From Charina bottae (Eukaryota > Chordata > Lepidosauria > Squamata > Charinaidae): a DNA stretch of 64,000 bases. The translations under genes were made by a program, and so were the position numbers. The notes below the pieces were generated by a model. That model was not told the DNA's origin. It worked only from the letters and a program-made list of their open reading frames with translations, and searched no databases. Shown here piece after piece: positions 44,222 to 55,978 of the stretch (positions are counted from its first letter, which is position 1; each line of letters opens with the position of its first letter). The stretch is from NCBI GenBank assembly GCA_023362775.1, contig JALMGJ010000002.1, forward strand, positions 61,740,914-61,804,913, given 5' to 3'.

Positions 44222-45071
44222 AAATGGGTATAGGTTTATGGCTCAAGATATATAGAAGCTAAGCCCAATTCAACCTGCATAATTGACACATACCATTTCA
44301 ATATAGACAACATATAAAGGAAATAAGCCATTTAACCCTAGGTATCTGTGCAAAAGAAGCACTAGAAAGTGGCCCCAAATTTATGCTGGTCAAGCTAAGA
44401 GGTTATCTGAGCTCCAGGGAAACCCTTTCATCATAGCCCATGACTTTTTTACAATGAAATTCAGTTGGAGAGTCAGCCATTCATCTGTTTGGTTGTTCAT
44501 TTGGGTTTACTGCAGCAGCAGTTTCATATGATTGCCCTGAAGATATTTTTATTATTTCCCATCAAAAGTGATATTAGGAGAGCCAAGGGGAGGTGTTGCT
44601 CTGACCTCAGCTCCCCAAAGATTGTCGTGTGGGAGTGTCCTCTGGTGCTGATGCTGGTTTTATGAGAAATAACAAAGCGAGCAGACAAATAGATTCTTAA
44701 ATACTTAATAAGCACTGTCTTCCATTATGGTTTCATCCCACCTGCTGTTACTGAGCGTCACATGCTGTAGAAATAGTTCCTCTTGCTCAGAGATGCCTTC
44801 AAGGCACTTCGGCTTCTCAAGGGAATATCAATATCTGCTTTGAATGGCTAAATGTATTTTAAACAAGGCATTTCCAAAGAGTTTCAGTGCTGATTGTGTA
44901 CAATGTGCTGCAAAACAGCAATTAAGGATCTGTTAGTGCATTTGTTACCGTCTCTTGCTATGGGATGTTCCCATGCTACTCAATTCCACTATAAAACAGA
45001 ACAGATCAAGACAAAACTTGGCTCTTAAGACCTTCCCATTTAGGAAAAAAAAATTTTTTTTTACAGTCTGT
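44222..45071. other. Unique sequence, possible conserved non-coding
   Basis: No repeat or gene was recognised. Bases 44690-44995 are of balanced composition and free of low complexity, a candidate for cross-species conservation testing only. Confidence 0.35.
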
Positions 45072-45170
45072 TATTCAATTTATTCAATTATTTATTTAAT
45101 TAAATTTATATAACCGCCCATCTCCCCCAACGGGGAACTCTGGGCGGTTTACAATAAAAATTGTTAATTA
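45072..45170 (-). repeat. CR1/L2-group LINE 3' tail
   Basis: 'aaatttatataaccgcccatctcccc...ctctgggcggtttacaataaaa' is the reversed LINE tail, well preserved and strongly 5'-truncated. Confidence 0.8.
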
Positions 45171-45199
45171 TACCCACCCCCCACCCCAAAATCTATCCC

Positions 45200-46165
45200 T
45201 TCAGTGCCAGATCAGGGATGCATTTGCCCTTTAATTCCTGGGGGCATTTGTATTCCCAACTTCAATGATACTGGTGCCACTTGCCTTGGTGGTACAGTGA
45301 CTTCAGAGGGCATCCTCAGGTTTGCTCCTGCAGCATCATCAAAAGCCACCACAGACAAGGAGGCATCATGTTCTAGCTTCTGTACATGGGGTGTGCGAAC
45401 ATGCTGTCCTCATGGGAGATTCTGGCGCCTGGCGTAGACTGGTGAGGACCCTTGGAACCCACACATTATTGATTTAGCTTCAAATTTTTTCTCATTTAGT
45501 GGTCTCTACCCATTCAATGACTTGTTGCTTAAAGAGATCTTTAAAATGTTTAATGAGGACTGTACCTAGCTTGGGGTGCTTTCTAGCCATGTGACCAGAA
45601 GCTGATGGGGCACCTGTTTCAGGCACCAGCACATTGCCACAGTCCTCAGGAAGGGGGACTGTGGGGACAACTTTAAGCTCAAACAGTTGTGGAGAGTGTG
45701 TGCTTGCCCTACCAAAAGCTGAAGCTGAGCAAAGGGTGTCCCTGTCCTTTGACCCAATCCCACATTTCTTTCCCTTTTAATAGTAGCTAGAGTACCTTTG
45801 GTAAGTTCAGAACCAGTATCCCAGGAGACACCAAAAAATATGGTAGTTCCTTCACAGCACAGGGAGTGAAAAGTCTCGGATCCTGTTGATCACCTTTGTG
45901 GGGATGATCCATTGCTTACCTGGCCATAGCTGATCTTTATTGGGATTAATCATGAAGTGTATGATGAAGCTGCAAGGCTTACTTATACTACCACAGAGGA
46001 GTCAAATCATGAGAGGTTAGCATAATGGTAGCAATGCATGGCCTCAGCTGGAGGGTGTTTTCTGAGATTGCAGGCCCCCATACCATGGGAGGGCTTGGGT
46101 GAGTGCAAATAGCCCTGAGGCAACACTTGGACTGCCCAGTGCATTCCTGCTTAGGTAAAGGCAAA
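45200..46165 (-). pseudogene. Endogenous retrovirus pol remnant
   Basis: On the minus strand, a retroviral reverse-transcriptase motif L-P-Q-G-Y is encoded at 46123-46109. The region after the catalytic box follows in pieces to about 45850, then connection/RNase H-like sequence to about 45200. The polymerase Y-x-D-D box is not intact, and stops and frame changes occur throughout. The nearest class by pattern is the ERV-L-like (class III) group, tentatively. No gag, env or LTR lies next to it, and the solo LTRs in this window cannot be tied to it. Confidence 0.5.
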
Positions 46166-46365
46166 CTTTAATTACTTTTAATTCCTAATAATTGCCCAAA
46201 ATCAGAACTTGCAAAGCTGGGAAGAAGAAATCTATACACTGGTATAGGAATTTATTCAGTGCCTAGATTGCCTCCAGAGCCAAAAGTTGTTAAAATATTT
46301 GTTTTCAGACAGCCAATATCAGTCCATAGAGTCAATATCAAGTACTCTCCTCAATATTATTAGAT
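46166..46365. other. Unique spacer
   Basis: A short interval between the pol remnant and the SINE tail; nothing was recognised. Confidence 0.5.
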
Positions 46366-46397
46366 TTTTATCCCACCCACTAGAGAGATAGAGATAG

Positions 46398-46451
<54 letters not shown>

Positions 46452-46590
46452 TAGAGATAGACAGAGGAGATAGAGATAGAGATAGAGATAGAGATAGAGA
46501 TAGAGATAGAGATAGAGATAGAGATAGAGATAGAGATAGAGATAGAGATAGAGATATATAGAGAGAGATGAGATAGAGAGAGAGAGAGAT

Positions 46591-46635
<45 letters not shown>

Positions 46636-46783
46636 GAGATTAGAGAGAGAGAGAGGGAGAGAGAGAGAGATGATAGAGATAGATGATAGCGATAGAGATA
46701 GAGAGATGATAGATGATAGAGAGATGATAGAGAGATAGATAGATGATAGGTAGGTAGGTAGGTAGGTAGGTAGATAGATACTG

Positions 46784-46840
<57 letters not shown>

Positions 46841-47040
46841 GATAGATAGATAGATAGATACTGTAGTTGACTCAAGGTGGCGAACATACCTAATAATCTG
46901 CCTCCTATTTTCCCCACAACAACCCTGACAGATGGGTTGGGCTGAGAGAGAGTGATGGGCCCAAACTCATCTAGCCTAAGGGAAGCCTAGAAATCAGTCT
47001 CTTTAGGCCAGCACTTTCACCACTACACCAAACTGGCTCT
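46366..47040 (-). mobile_element. MIR-like SINE with hypertrophied GATA tail
   Basis: The SINE head and core occupy about 46864-47040 (plus: 'ctcaaggtggcgaacatacc' to 'aactggctct'). The short 'gatttttatcccaccc' piece at 46366-46381 is the far side of its tail. The microsatellite at 46383-46863 separates them, so it expanded within the element. Confidence 0.75.
46383..46863. repeat. 480-bp GATA/GA complex microsatellite
   Basis: GATA, GAGATA, GA and GGTA blocks alternate over about 480 bp. The plus strand is purine plus T, with almost no C. Blocks of pure GAGATA hexamers span about 46458-46555 and pure GATA about 46788-46840. It is the largest tandem array in the window. Confidence 0.97.
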
Positions 47041-47487
47041 CCTGTTACAATGGTATGTGGGAATGACCTTGGGAGACAGGTGGAAGGTGCTTTTCTGAGA
47101 CAGGGTAGATCTTTTCCTAACTGTAGAAATCGCTGGTAAGGAAATGTGCAAGAAACACTTGAAGTTCAGATCTTTATTCTGGTGAAAGGGCTTAAAGTCC
47201 AGCCCAGTTTACCGCAATCACCTTTTCTGTTACCTTGTAGCTCATGAGAGTAAATAGGAAGAGCTGGCTTGTCTAAGCAGCCTGTCTTCCTAGTGGTATT
47301 AAAAAATGTGGGTCAATTGCAGGACAGATGGCTTCAAAATACTTTGTAACCTCTGGAAGAACTTTACAGATTTGACAGCTTTTCTGCTGTTTCTAGCATT
47401 ATCACAGTTGCCATTTCCACTGCATATATGAGAATGCACTCAGGGGAAAATATGAGTGGTGTTATGGGCCTTCTGACAGCAATGACT
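47041..47487. other. Unique sequence
   Basis: No gene or element was recognised. Confidence 0.5.
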
Positions 47488-47495
47488 CCTTAAAT

Positions 47496-47617
47496 CAGTG
47501 TTTCTCAACCTTGGCAACTTCAAGCTGTGTGGACTTCAACTCCCAGACTATGCTGGCTGGGGAATTCTGGGAGTTGAAGTCCACACAGCTTGAAGTTGCC
47601 AAGGTTGAGAAACACTG
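47496..47617. mobile_element. Palindromic hAT-like MITE, copy 2
   Basis: cagtgtttctcaaccttggc... and its inverse ...gccaaggttgagaaacactg form an almost perfect hairpin around 'actatgctggctggggaattctgg'. The 8-bp flanks ccttaaat (47488-47495) and ccttaaac (47618-47625) match at 7 of 8, supporting hAT mobilisation. Same family as 13702-13825. Confidence 0.88.
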
Positions 47618-47625
47618 CCTTAAAC

Positions 47626-48699
47626 TCTCTATCAGAGTTCTTCTGGAGGTGGCAAAGCTAATCATACTTTGAGATGTTTCTTAGCTCTCAGCTTCTCTAA
47701 CATGGTCTCAAGCTTTAACTCTGCTTTCTTTTGCCCTAATAGAGTGATGAGCTTCTATGCTGCTCTTGCCTCCCAAAGTTGTTTGGCTCTCATCACTTGG
47801 AGTGTAGACTCAAGGATGCTTTTAGTTCACACAATGAGGGCAAGATTCAATCTCTTGATCATGCCAGGCTAACACTCACAAGAGCCGTCCAAACTGCTCC
47901 TCCTTTAAAATGGTGTGAATACCAGTTTTTTCCGTGCCATCCTCTTCCTCTTTGTTGTTGTTGTTGGGCTTGCCTATTTCTGACATTGTATCTCACTCGG
48001 CCATCCTGCTCCTGTTGCCTTTACTAACATAGAGCATTGCCAGCAAGGCATGACTTGCAGACGACTAAGTCTTGCCAATGATTGGGGGATCAAGCCTGCC
48101 ACTGAAGGGACCCAGCCTGCTATGCTAGTCCAGAAAGCCAAGTGATCAGAGGAAGAAAACACACCATGGCATAACTGTCATATTTCAGTGTCATGCCAAG
48201 CCTGGCATCCTAGAACAGCAAATAGAAACTTAAGACTTTATTTTTTAGCATTTTTATTCTTAAAGTAGGACATTTTCTGTACTGCTTCCACCAAATATAG
48301 GCTGTTTTGCTTGAATATTTGGTGTTGTATTTTCCTTCCCTCTTATCCCTGTTTTCAATGAGTTACAGGGGAATATTTCAGAATTGACTGCAGTAAAATC
48401 CTTGAATACATCCAACTGAAACCTGGCAGCATTAAGATTCTCTAAAGGGTCTGCTATCTCAGTTATTTTCATCCTATTCTGCCAAAAAAAAAAAAAAAGA
48501 GCCAGCTTCAGGCATTTCCCCACCATACTTTCTGGACTAATCTTTTTTTCTCCTGAACTGAATCTCAGATCTCAGAGTGGCTCAGATCAGGTCATATTGA
48601 CCTCAGACTGCATCACAAACTCAAATCAGATCATGCCCTCTTCAAATCCCTAATCTCCCAATTTGAATCAAATCAAGATGGATTCTCACTGACCTGTTA
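47626..48699. other. Unique sequence
   Basis: No gene was recognised. Frames at 47669-48162 overlap on both strands. An A run lies at 48485-48498. Confidence 0.5.
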
Positions 48700-48772
48700 T
48701 TTAGAGTCACTATGTGAGATGGGAGGCTATATAAATGTGGTTAAATAAAATAAATACATAAATAAATAAATA
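48700..48772 (+). repeat. LINE 3' tail with AAAT end
   Basis: 'gagtcactatgtgagatggg' and the following 'aggctatataaatgtgg' lead into AAAT/AAATAC repeats, the sense 3' end of the CR1/L2-group LINE. Confidence 0.7.
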
Positions 48773-48940
48773 GTATTAGAGGTATTTGCACAGAAATACT
48801 GGTAATATTAGTACTATTGTGCCTTAGAATTTCTTAACTTGTGTTTTCTTACTGACTTGTGTGTTATACCACCAATTTTTATGGCTGTGCTCTGACTTGC
48901 TATGAACCCCAACCCTGACATGGATATTTATTAATTAGAC

Positions 48941-49209
48941 CAGAGCTTTCCAAACTGTGTGTCGCGACACAAAAGTGTGTCGCCACACACAGTCTGGTGT
49001 GTCGCCACACAACCCGGAAGCGCGGATCATCAGCGCTTCCGGGTTTTCCCGGGTTTTCCCGGGGCGACACACCAATTACAGCGCGAAAAACCTGGAAGCG
49101 GCAGCAGCGCTTCCGGGTTTTTGCACGCTGCCGCACTTCCGGGTTTTCCCGCGGTGACACACCAAGGCCGGTTGGTGTGTCGCCGCGGGAAAAACTTTGG
49201 AAAGCCCTG
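48941..49209. mobile_element. hAT-type MITE, family A copy 2
   Basis: The terminus cagagctttccaaactgtg and, in reverse complement of the right end, cagggctttccaaag are inverted. The flanks aattagac (48933-48940) and tattagac (49210-49217) match at 7 of 8. The interior is CpG-rich and made of repeated gtgtgtcgccac and 'cttccgggttttcccg' motifs arranged partly as inverted repeats. It keeps far more CpG than copy 1 (104-393), so it is probably the younger. Several overlapping arginine-rich frames are by-products. Confidence 0.82.
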
Positions 49210-49217
49210 TATTAGAC

Positions 49218-49789
49218 TTATGCCGTACAACTTCCTGATGTGATCAGAATTCAAGACAGCTAACAATGTAAATAAATAAATAAAACCTAAAAATATAAAG
49301 CAGGAATTGAATTCATTTTCGTCTCCTGGCTTCAGCAAAGGGAGAAAACGCCCATGCAACTGGGAGACAAAATGTGGGTGCAAGGCAGGCACTTGGGGGC
49401 GAGGCTTGCAGAGGTGCCGGGTGGGAGAACACATACTGTGGAGGGAGCCTGGTCAAAACGCAGCGAGGAGGGGGAAAGGATGGGAGGCAGGAGGAGAATG
49501 TGGGTGGTTGGAGCAGACCCTTTGCAGCAAGACTTGTGAAGGCATCGGGAAGCTTGTCTGGAGAGATGGCAGCAGACGGAGGGGTGGGGAGGCAAAAGAA
49601 GAGGAATTGGGAAGCAGGAGGAAGAGCGTGTGTGTCCAGGACAGCTTACTAGAGGCTGAGGAGAAGACGTAACCTGAGTCAGACAGTCTGCAATCAGAAA
49701 CCCACAATGTTTTGAAAAGTACCCAGGGAAGAGCCAGAAACTTGGTCAGGAACTCACTGAAGTCAACTTGGAGTTATCCAAGTCACTCT
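49218..49789. other. Purine-rich, GC-richer unclassified segment
   Basis: Bases 49320-49680 are G/A-rich with long frames on both strands (plus 121 codons at 49307-49672; minus 84 and 87 codons). That pattern reflects skewed composition rather than genes. It may be a 5' UTR-like piece of a retroelement, but I cannot name it. Confidence 0.4.
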
Positions 49790-50577
49790 TCTGATTTGTT
49801 ATTTGTATATCCCTTTTAATTATTAAGACATCAGCCGGTTTCATTTGTTCATCCAGTGTAATATTTTTTTCCATGCCATTCTAATAGGTTACCATTTTTA
49901 AATCCACCTTCGAATCAGCCTCAGTCTCAGCCTTGTCCAGTAAAACTTGTTCCTCTTCTATAACCACTTTTAAATCCAGTTTGTCTATAATAATAGCAGA
50001 CAATCTTAAGGTTAACTTCGGAGTCCATTGTTCCCAAATATCCTTCAATTCATCCAAAGTTAGAGCATTTTATTTATTATTTTTTTATTTATTTAATTTA
50101 TATGACCGCCCATCTCCCCCAACAGGGAACTCTGGGCGGTTTACAATAAAATAAAATAAAATAAAATAAATAACAATGGAGCAAAATAAAATTTTTGCTC
50201 CATTCTGTATTAATGGGTCAGATTTAAGTGTTCTTCTCCTTTAATTAAAATCTTTAGTTCTTCCTGGTTCCCTCTAGTGTCCAACCTTGGAAGTCCCATC
50301 TTATCAGCTGAGGCTTTCCTAGCTCAGCGATCGATTGCCAGCAATGAGGCCCCAGGCTAGCTTGCAGAGGGCTTGCTTGGGAAGTGCCTCCTTCGATGGG
50401 GTGCAGGATTCTCAGGCCAAGGGGGTTTGCCCTGCTTCTTGGCATCCGTGTTGGCTCAAGAAGGATCAGCGCTGGCTGAGGAGAGACGTGAGAGGGTGTC
50501 GGTGTTGGATTCAGTGGCTGCGCCCGGTGGGACTTGATCCGCCCCCGTCTTGGAGCCTGACTCTCAGGCCATGACAT
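49790..50577 (-). mobile_element. L1-like remnant, interrupted by a LINE tail
   Basis: On the minus strand about 60 codons downstream of 50068 are open and helical/acidic (for example LDELKDIWEQWTP), ending in a stop near 49890. This resembles the ORF1 region of squamate L1s. The upstream GC-rich part (50250-50577) would then be leader sequence. A reversed CR1/L2-group tail (about 50070-50180) is inserted between them. Family assignment is tentative. Confidence 0.35.
50070..50180 (-). repeat. CR1/L2-group LINE 3' tail
   Basis: 'tttatatgaccgcccatctcccc...ctctgggcggtttacaataaaataaaa' is nearly identical to the copy at 45072-45170. Confidence 0.8.
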
Positions 50578-51116
50578 TAATAATGAAAATATTTTTAATT
50601 TAAGAAATAATTAATGAATAAAAGCCTGGCAAAAAATATGAGTGTTTGCAGATCTTCCAAACACTGAGACAGCGGGTACCATTGCAAACTCCAAGGGAAG
50701 GCATTTTGCCATTTGGGAGCAATGTCAATAAGGCCATCTTCTATTTGTCAGAAAGCTAGGCCTTTCAGAATGGGAGCATCTTTGGAAAGCAGATCCTAGT
50801 GGCTGGCTTGGGGGTGATTTGAGGTGCCTTTTAATTCACTTGAGATGGGACAGAAAGATCTCAGTTGTAGGAAGGTCAACAAGGGGGGACATGATTTTGA
50901 AAGGATATCTTTTGGTACTTGCTGGAGGGTGGAATTCAGCCAGGATGGAGAACTGCTAGGATTCAGGACCAAACAGTTTTGTCAAAATGCAGTGGTCTTG
51001 CCTACTTTGCCTTCGTGCCCCATCCACTAATTCTCCATCCCCTGGTGTGTGCTATTGGGAGATGCTGGTATATACTGGTTGCATTCTTGTTCTCTGCTTC
51101 TTATTTTTACTTTGTT

Positions 51117-51121
<5 letters not shown>
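50578..51121. other. Unique sequence
   Basis: No gene was recognised. The short frame at 50824-51030 shows no domain. Confidence 0.5.

Positions 51122-51160
<39 letters not shown>
51122..51160. repeat. (TG)n microsatellite
   Basis: About 19 TG units directly at the 3' tail side of the adjoining MIR-like SINE. Confidence 0.97.
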
Positions 51161-51162
<2 letters not shown>

Positions 51163-51364
51163 CTGTGCCCTCAAGTCAGGCTAGACTCCTGGCAACTACA
51201 TGGTCCCTGCATTTTTCTTGGCAATGTTTTCGGAAGTGGTTTACAATTGTCTTCTTCCTAGGGCTGAGAGGAACCCAGCTGGCTTCATGCCTAAGGTGAC
51301 ATTAGAACTCACAGTCTCCCAGCATTTAGACCAGTGCCTTTAACCACTACATCAAACTGGCTTT
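51161..51364 (-). mobile_element. MIR-like SINE, long-core variant
   Basis: Same variant as 44012-44221: 'ccctcaagtcaggctagactcctgg...ttttcttggcaatgttttcgg...', then a shortened core 'gggctgagaggaacccagctgg' with a deletion, then the head 'accactacatcaaactgg'. Confidence 0.7.
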
Positions 51365-53980
51365 ATATTATTACTATTATTTATGGCAAACATTGCCAAA
51401 CATTATAATTCTGAAAATATCAAAGTACAACTTCCTGGACAAAATTATGTTTTTGGAGTCAAAGTGCTTAAGAAATACCTGAAGTTTATAGCCAAACCTA
51501 TTTCTAGATTTTTTTTTCTTTTTTTTAAAAATGCCACTGATTAGAATTTGTGCTTTGTTCCACAAGAGAACCCAGACAGGCACTAACATCTTCCAAAAAG
51601 TTTTAGGAGAAAGATTGGCTAAAAGTATTTTCCCAATATGCTAGCAGTGTACAGCATTGTTATATCAGTAAGCAATTTTTGCATGAATAGTACATTTGAT
51701 AGTACATTTAGGATGTTCTAGGACCTTACACTTAATAAAAACATCTATTCAAAGACTCAGCCATTTCTGAAAAGTGTCCTCAGTGACTTGCGTTAAGGAC
51801 AAACTCCAGTACAGGTTAATATACTGGTGAGATCTGAACTTTCAATTATGTTTAACTGTATATAAGTCTTACGTTGACACTGGGGAGATGGGGCCAGATT
51901 CTTGCCTTGGCTTTTCTATATGAGTTTAAAAGGTTTTTGAGCCATCTATTAATCTCAGGATTAAATAAGGAAATCACGCTGTTCAGTGGAGCTAAAAAGT
52001 GGTCTTACAGTTATATGAGAGGGTTCTGAATTATTTGTAGATTTGTACTTAACAAACTAACAATCTAAATCTTTCCCATGCTGCTTCTGCCTTCATTGCC
52101 TTATCTGAGTAAAGTGAGAAACTGCATGATTTCATTTCTAATATGCATGAATGCAGGCAGTGAGCAAAAGAAACATTTCAAGGAATCCAGGCAGCTTAGG
52201 CTTATTTTAGCTCCTCTGGAGGTTTTTATTTGGACCCACATTTTTAAGATAACCTACCTCATTGGCACTTCCTGGATTACCCAATGATGCAGATGATGAA
52301 TTTCTTCAAATTCTATGATGCATTTCTCAGCTCACAAATGGCATGGAAATGTTTGTGTATTAGGGGAAATTTCATATAAAAATGATTGTTTTTTCCCAAT
52401 AATTATTGTAGACTAAATCAGAAATTGGATGAAATGGGTTATGTAAAATTGGAAATGGACAGATTTGTCCATTCCTTTTCAGGAAAGAGGGCAAAAGACT
52501 GTAGTTTTAATGCCTTTGCCAAGGTGTGCACACTTAAAAGTATGATAAATTATGTCAGCAGCAATAGGAATATAGGGATGGCTGTTTTGTCCATATATTC
52601 ACATATATTGGCAAATGCTCTGGTTATTTTTCATAACTGTTATCAAAACAAACTAGAATTGCTACCTGTTTCATATATAAAAAGCATTAAATATTGTAGT
52701 AATTTATATTATTTCTGTAATATTAATTGTTTGCATAGAGTATTAATTGCTTGTACAGATTTGTAGGAATTAAGCTGTCCTAGACTGGACAATGCTCACT
52801 ATGTGTCCTTCCCAAATACTGTGTTATATCTCATTTGAGGTAGAACTGAACTCTTGATGACTTCATGGACACAGTCATATATAAATTTTACTCAAGGTAT
52901 GGAAGTAGTTGGACTTTGCCTTCTTTCATGATTTTTTTTTCAACTTTCCAGGCTAGCCTGCAGCCCTGGAATTTTAATCCAAGCCGAACTTCCCTAATAT
53001 TGCTCAGGTGCTACCAGATCAACTTATTTGCTCCTGTCCATATATTATATTTATCCTTTTTGTAAAAATAAAATCCAGTACAATAGTGCTACAAAGCAAA
53101 ATGCAGCAATAAGGTGGAAGAGGATGGAATGGAGGAAGGAAAGATAAGGATAAATATGAGTGGGAAATAAGAAAATGAATTTTTGTATGTCATCGTGGTT
53201 AATATGGAAGCAGATGACATTGAAGTTGACAGTGAAGTTGTTTTCTAAGTTTGGGATTTAATTTCAGAGTTTAAGAATACATTGCAAGTGGAAGGAGGGG
53301 GATCCTTTACTTAAAACATAACTTTTTATATATGTTTCAGATAAATGGCTCTTTTTAAAGAGAAGAGCTCTTTCACTCCTATCACTGGTTTGCTTACTGA
53401 GATTATATTCTCCATTAAATTATGTTTGAATGTTCTTTCTTATTCCTGTTTCAGCTATGTCCACCATCCTTAGGTAGACTGAACTATCAGCATCTGTCAT
53501 ACAGAGCAGGTTATCAAGGTAAAAATCCAATGACAGAATCTGGAAAATTAGAGCTGTGCAAATCCTTTGAATCCCTCTTTTTCCATTGTTGAATCAACCC
53601 CAGTCTTGATCAGGTTCATCTGCTTGCTTCCAAAGGTGCTCCCAGCTATATTGCAAAGCACCTTTTTGAAGAATTTGCACAGGCCTACTGAAAAGCTAAA
53701 TGGCTTTCACCTAAGAAAGGCAACCAGCTATTCATCTTACAGAAAGAAGGAGACCCTTGTAATCACACTTGTGTGGAAGCAACAAGCTAATAAACAGCTT
53801 AAGAGGGACAAAAAAGTATCACAAACTTGGCTGAATCCATACAGCTTTCCATTTTTAAAACTCTCGGCTACAAAGACTAGATGGATAAATTCACCACATT
53901 TTCCCCCACAATAATTTATTTAAAGTTGCATTCTTTATATTGTTAACGAAGACATTTGAAAATGTGATGCTTTTATTAAA
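51365..53980. other. Long unique stretch
   Basis: No gene or intact element was recognised over 2.6 kb. A 126-codon frame at 52386-52766 and a 115-codon frame at 53567-53914 have no known domains and no splice or start context to support them. Confidence 0.45.
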
Positions 53981-53981
53981 A

Positions 53982-54080
53982 CTATTTATTTATTTGTTTG
54001 TTTGTTTATTTGTTTGTTTGTTTGTTTGTAAGATGTGTATGGCTGCCCCTCTTAGAATACAACTCTGGGCAGCTCACAAC
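53982..54080 (-). repeat. LINE 3' tail with (TTTG)n
   Basis: TTTA/TTTG repeats (53982-54028) adjoin 'tgtatggctgcccctcttagaatacaactctgggcagctcacaac', a diverged reversed LINE tail. Confidence 0.65.
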
Positions 54081-55699
<1,619 letters not shown>

Positions 55700-55711
55700 T
55701 TCTGTTAAGGT

Positions 55712-55966
55712 GTTGTTGTTTATTGGTTCAGTCGCTTCCGACTCTTCGTGACTTCATGGACCAGCCCACGCCAGAGCTTTCTGTCGGCCGTCACCATCCC
55801 CAGCTCCCCCATGGTTGAGTCTGTCACCTCCAGAATATCATCCATCCATCTTGCCCTTGGTCGGCCCCTCTTCCTTTTGCCTTCCACTTTCCCTAGCATC
55901 AACTTCTTCTCCAGGGTATCCTGTCTTCTCATTATGTGGCCAAAGTACTTCAGTTTTGCCTTCAGT
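55712..55966 (-). mobile_element. Bov-B (RTE) LINE 3' end with TSD
   Basis: The minus strand encodes the C-terminus of the Bov-B polymerase protein. It includes the 'FGHIMRR' lead-in, a 'KRKRGRPRARWMDDI' block and the end 'KSRKRLNQ', then a short 3' UTR (…aataaacaacaac). The imperfect duplications ttctgttaaggt (55700-55711) and ttctgttaatgt (55967-55978) match at 11 of 12. The copy is 255 bp and extremely 5'-truncated. Bov-B supplies the machinery thought to move the Sauria SINEs in this window. Confidence 0.92.
55720..55932 (-). pseudogene. Bov-B polymerase C-terminal fragment
   Basis: A 70-codon intact frame to the natural stop, with no RT core or endonuclease. It cannot function by itself. 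Confidence 0.85.
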
Positions 55967-55978
55967 TTCTGTTAATGT

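Noticed and set aside
45740..45860. Aspartic-protease-like D-T-G-S-E motif in one minus-strand frame
   Set aside because: A different frame of the same bases fits the retroviral RT-connection region in order with the flanking motifs, so the protease-like string is an out-of-frame coincidence.
48900..49243. Several overlapping frames over family A copy 2
   Set aside because: They mirror one another on both strands because the MITE interior is made of inverted CpG-rich repeats.
52945..53035. Possible third 5S-derived SINE on the minus strand
   Set aside because: Only 'aggctagcctgcagccctggaa' and a weak 'aatccaagc' match; the diagnostic 'agctaagcag' block is missing.
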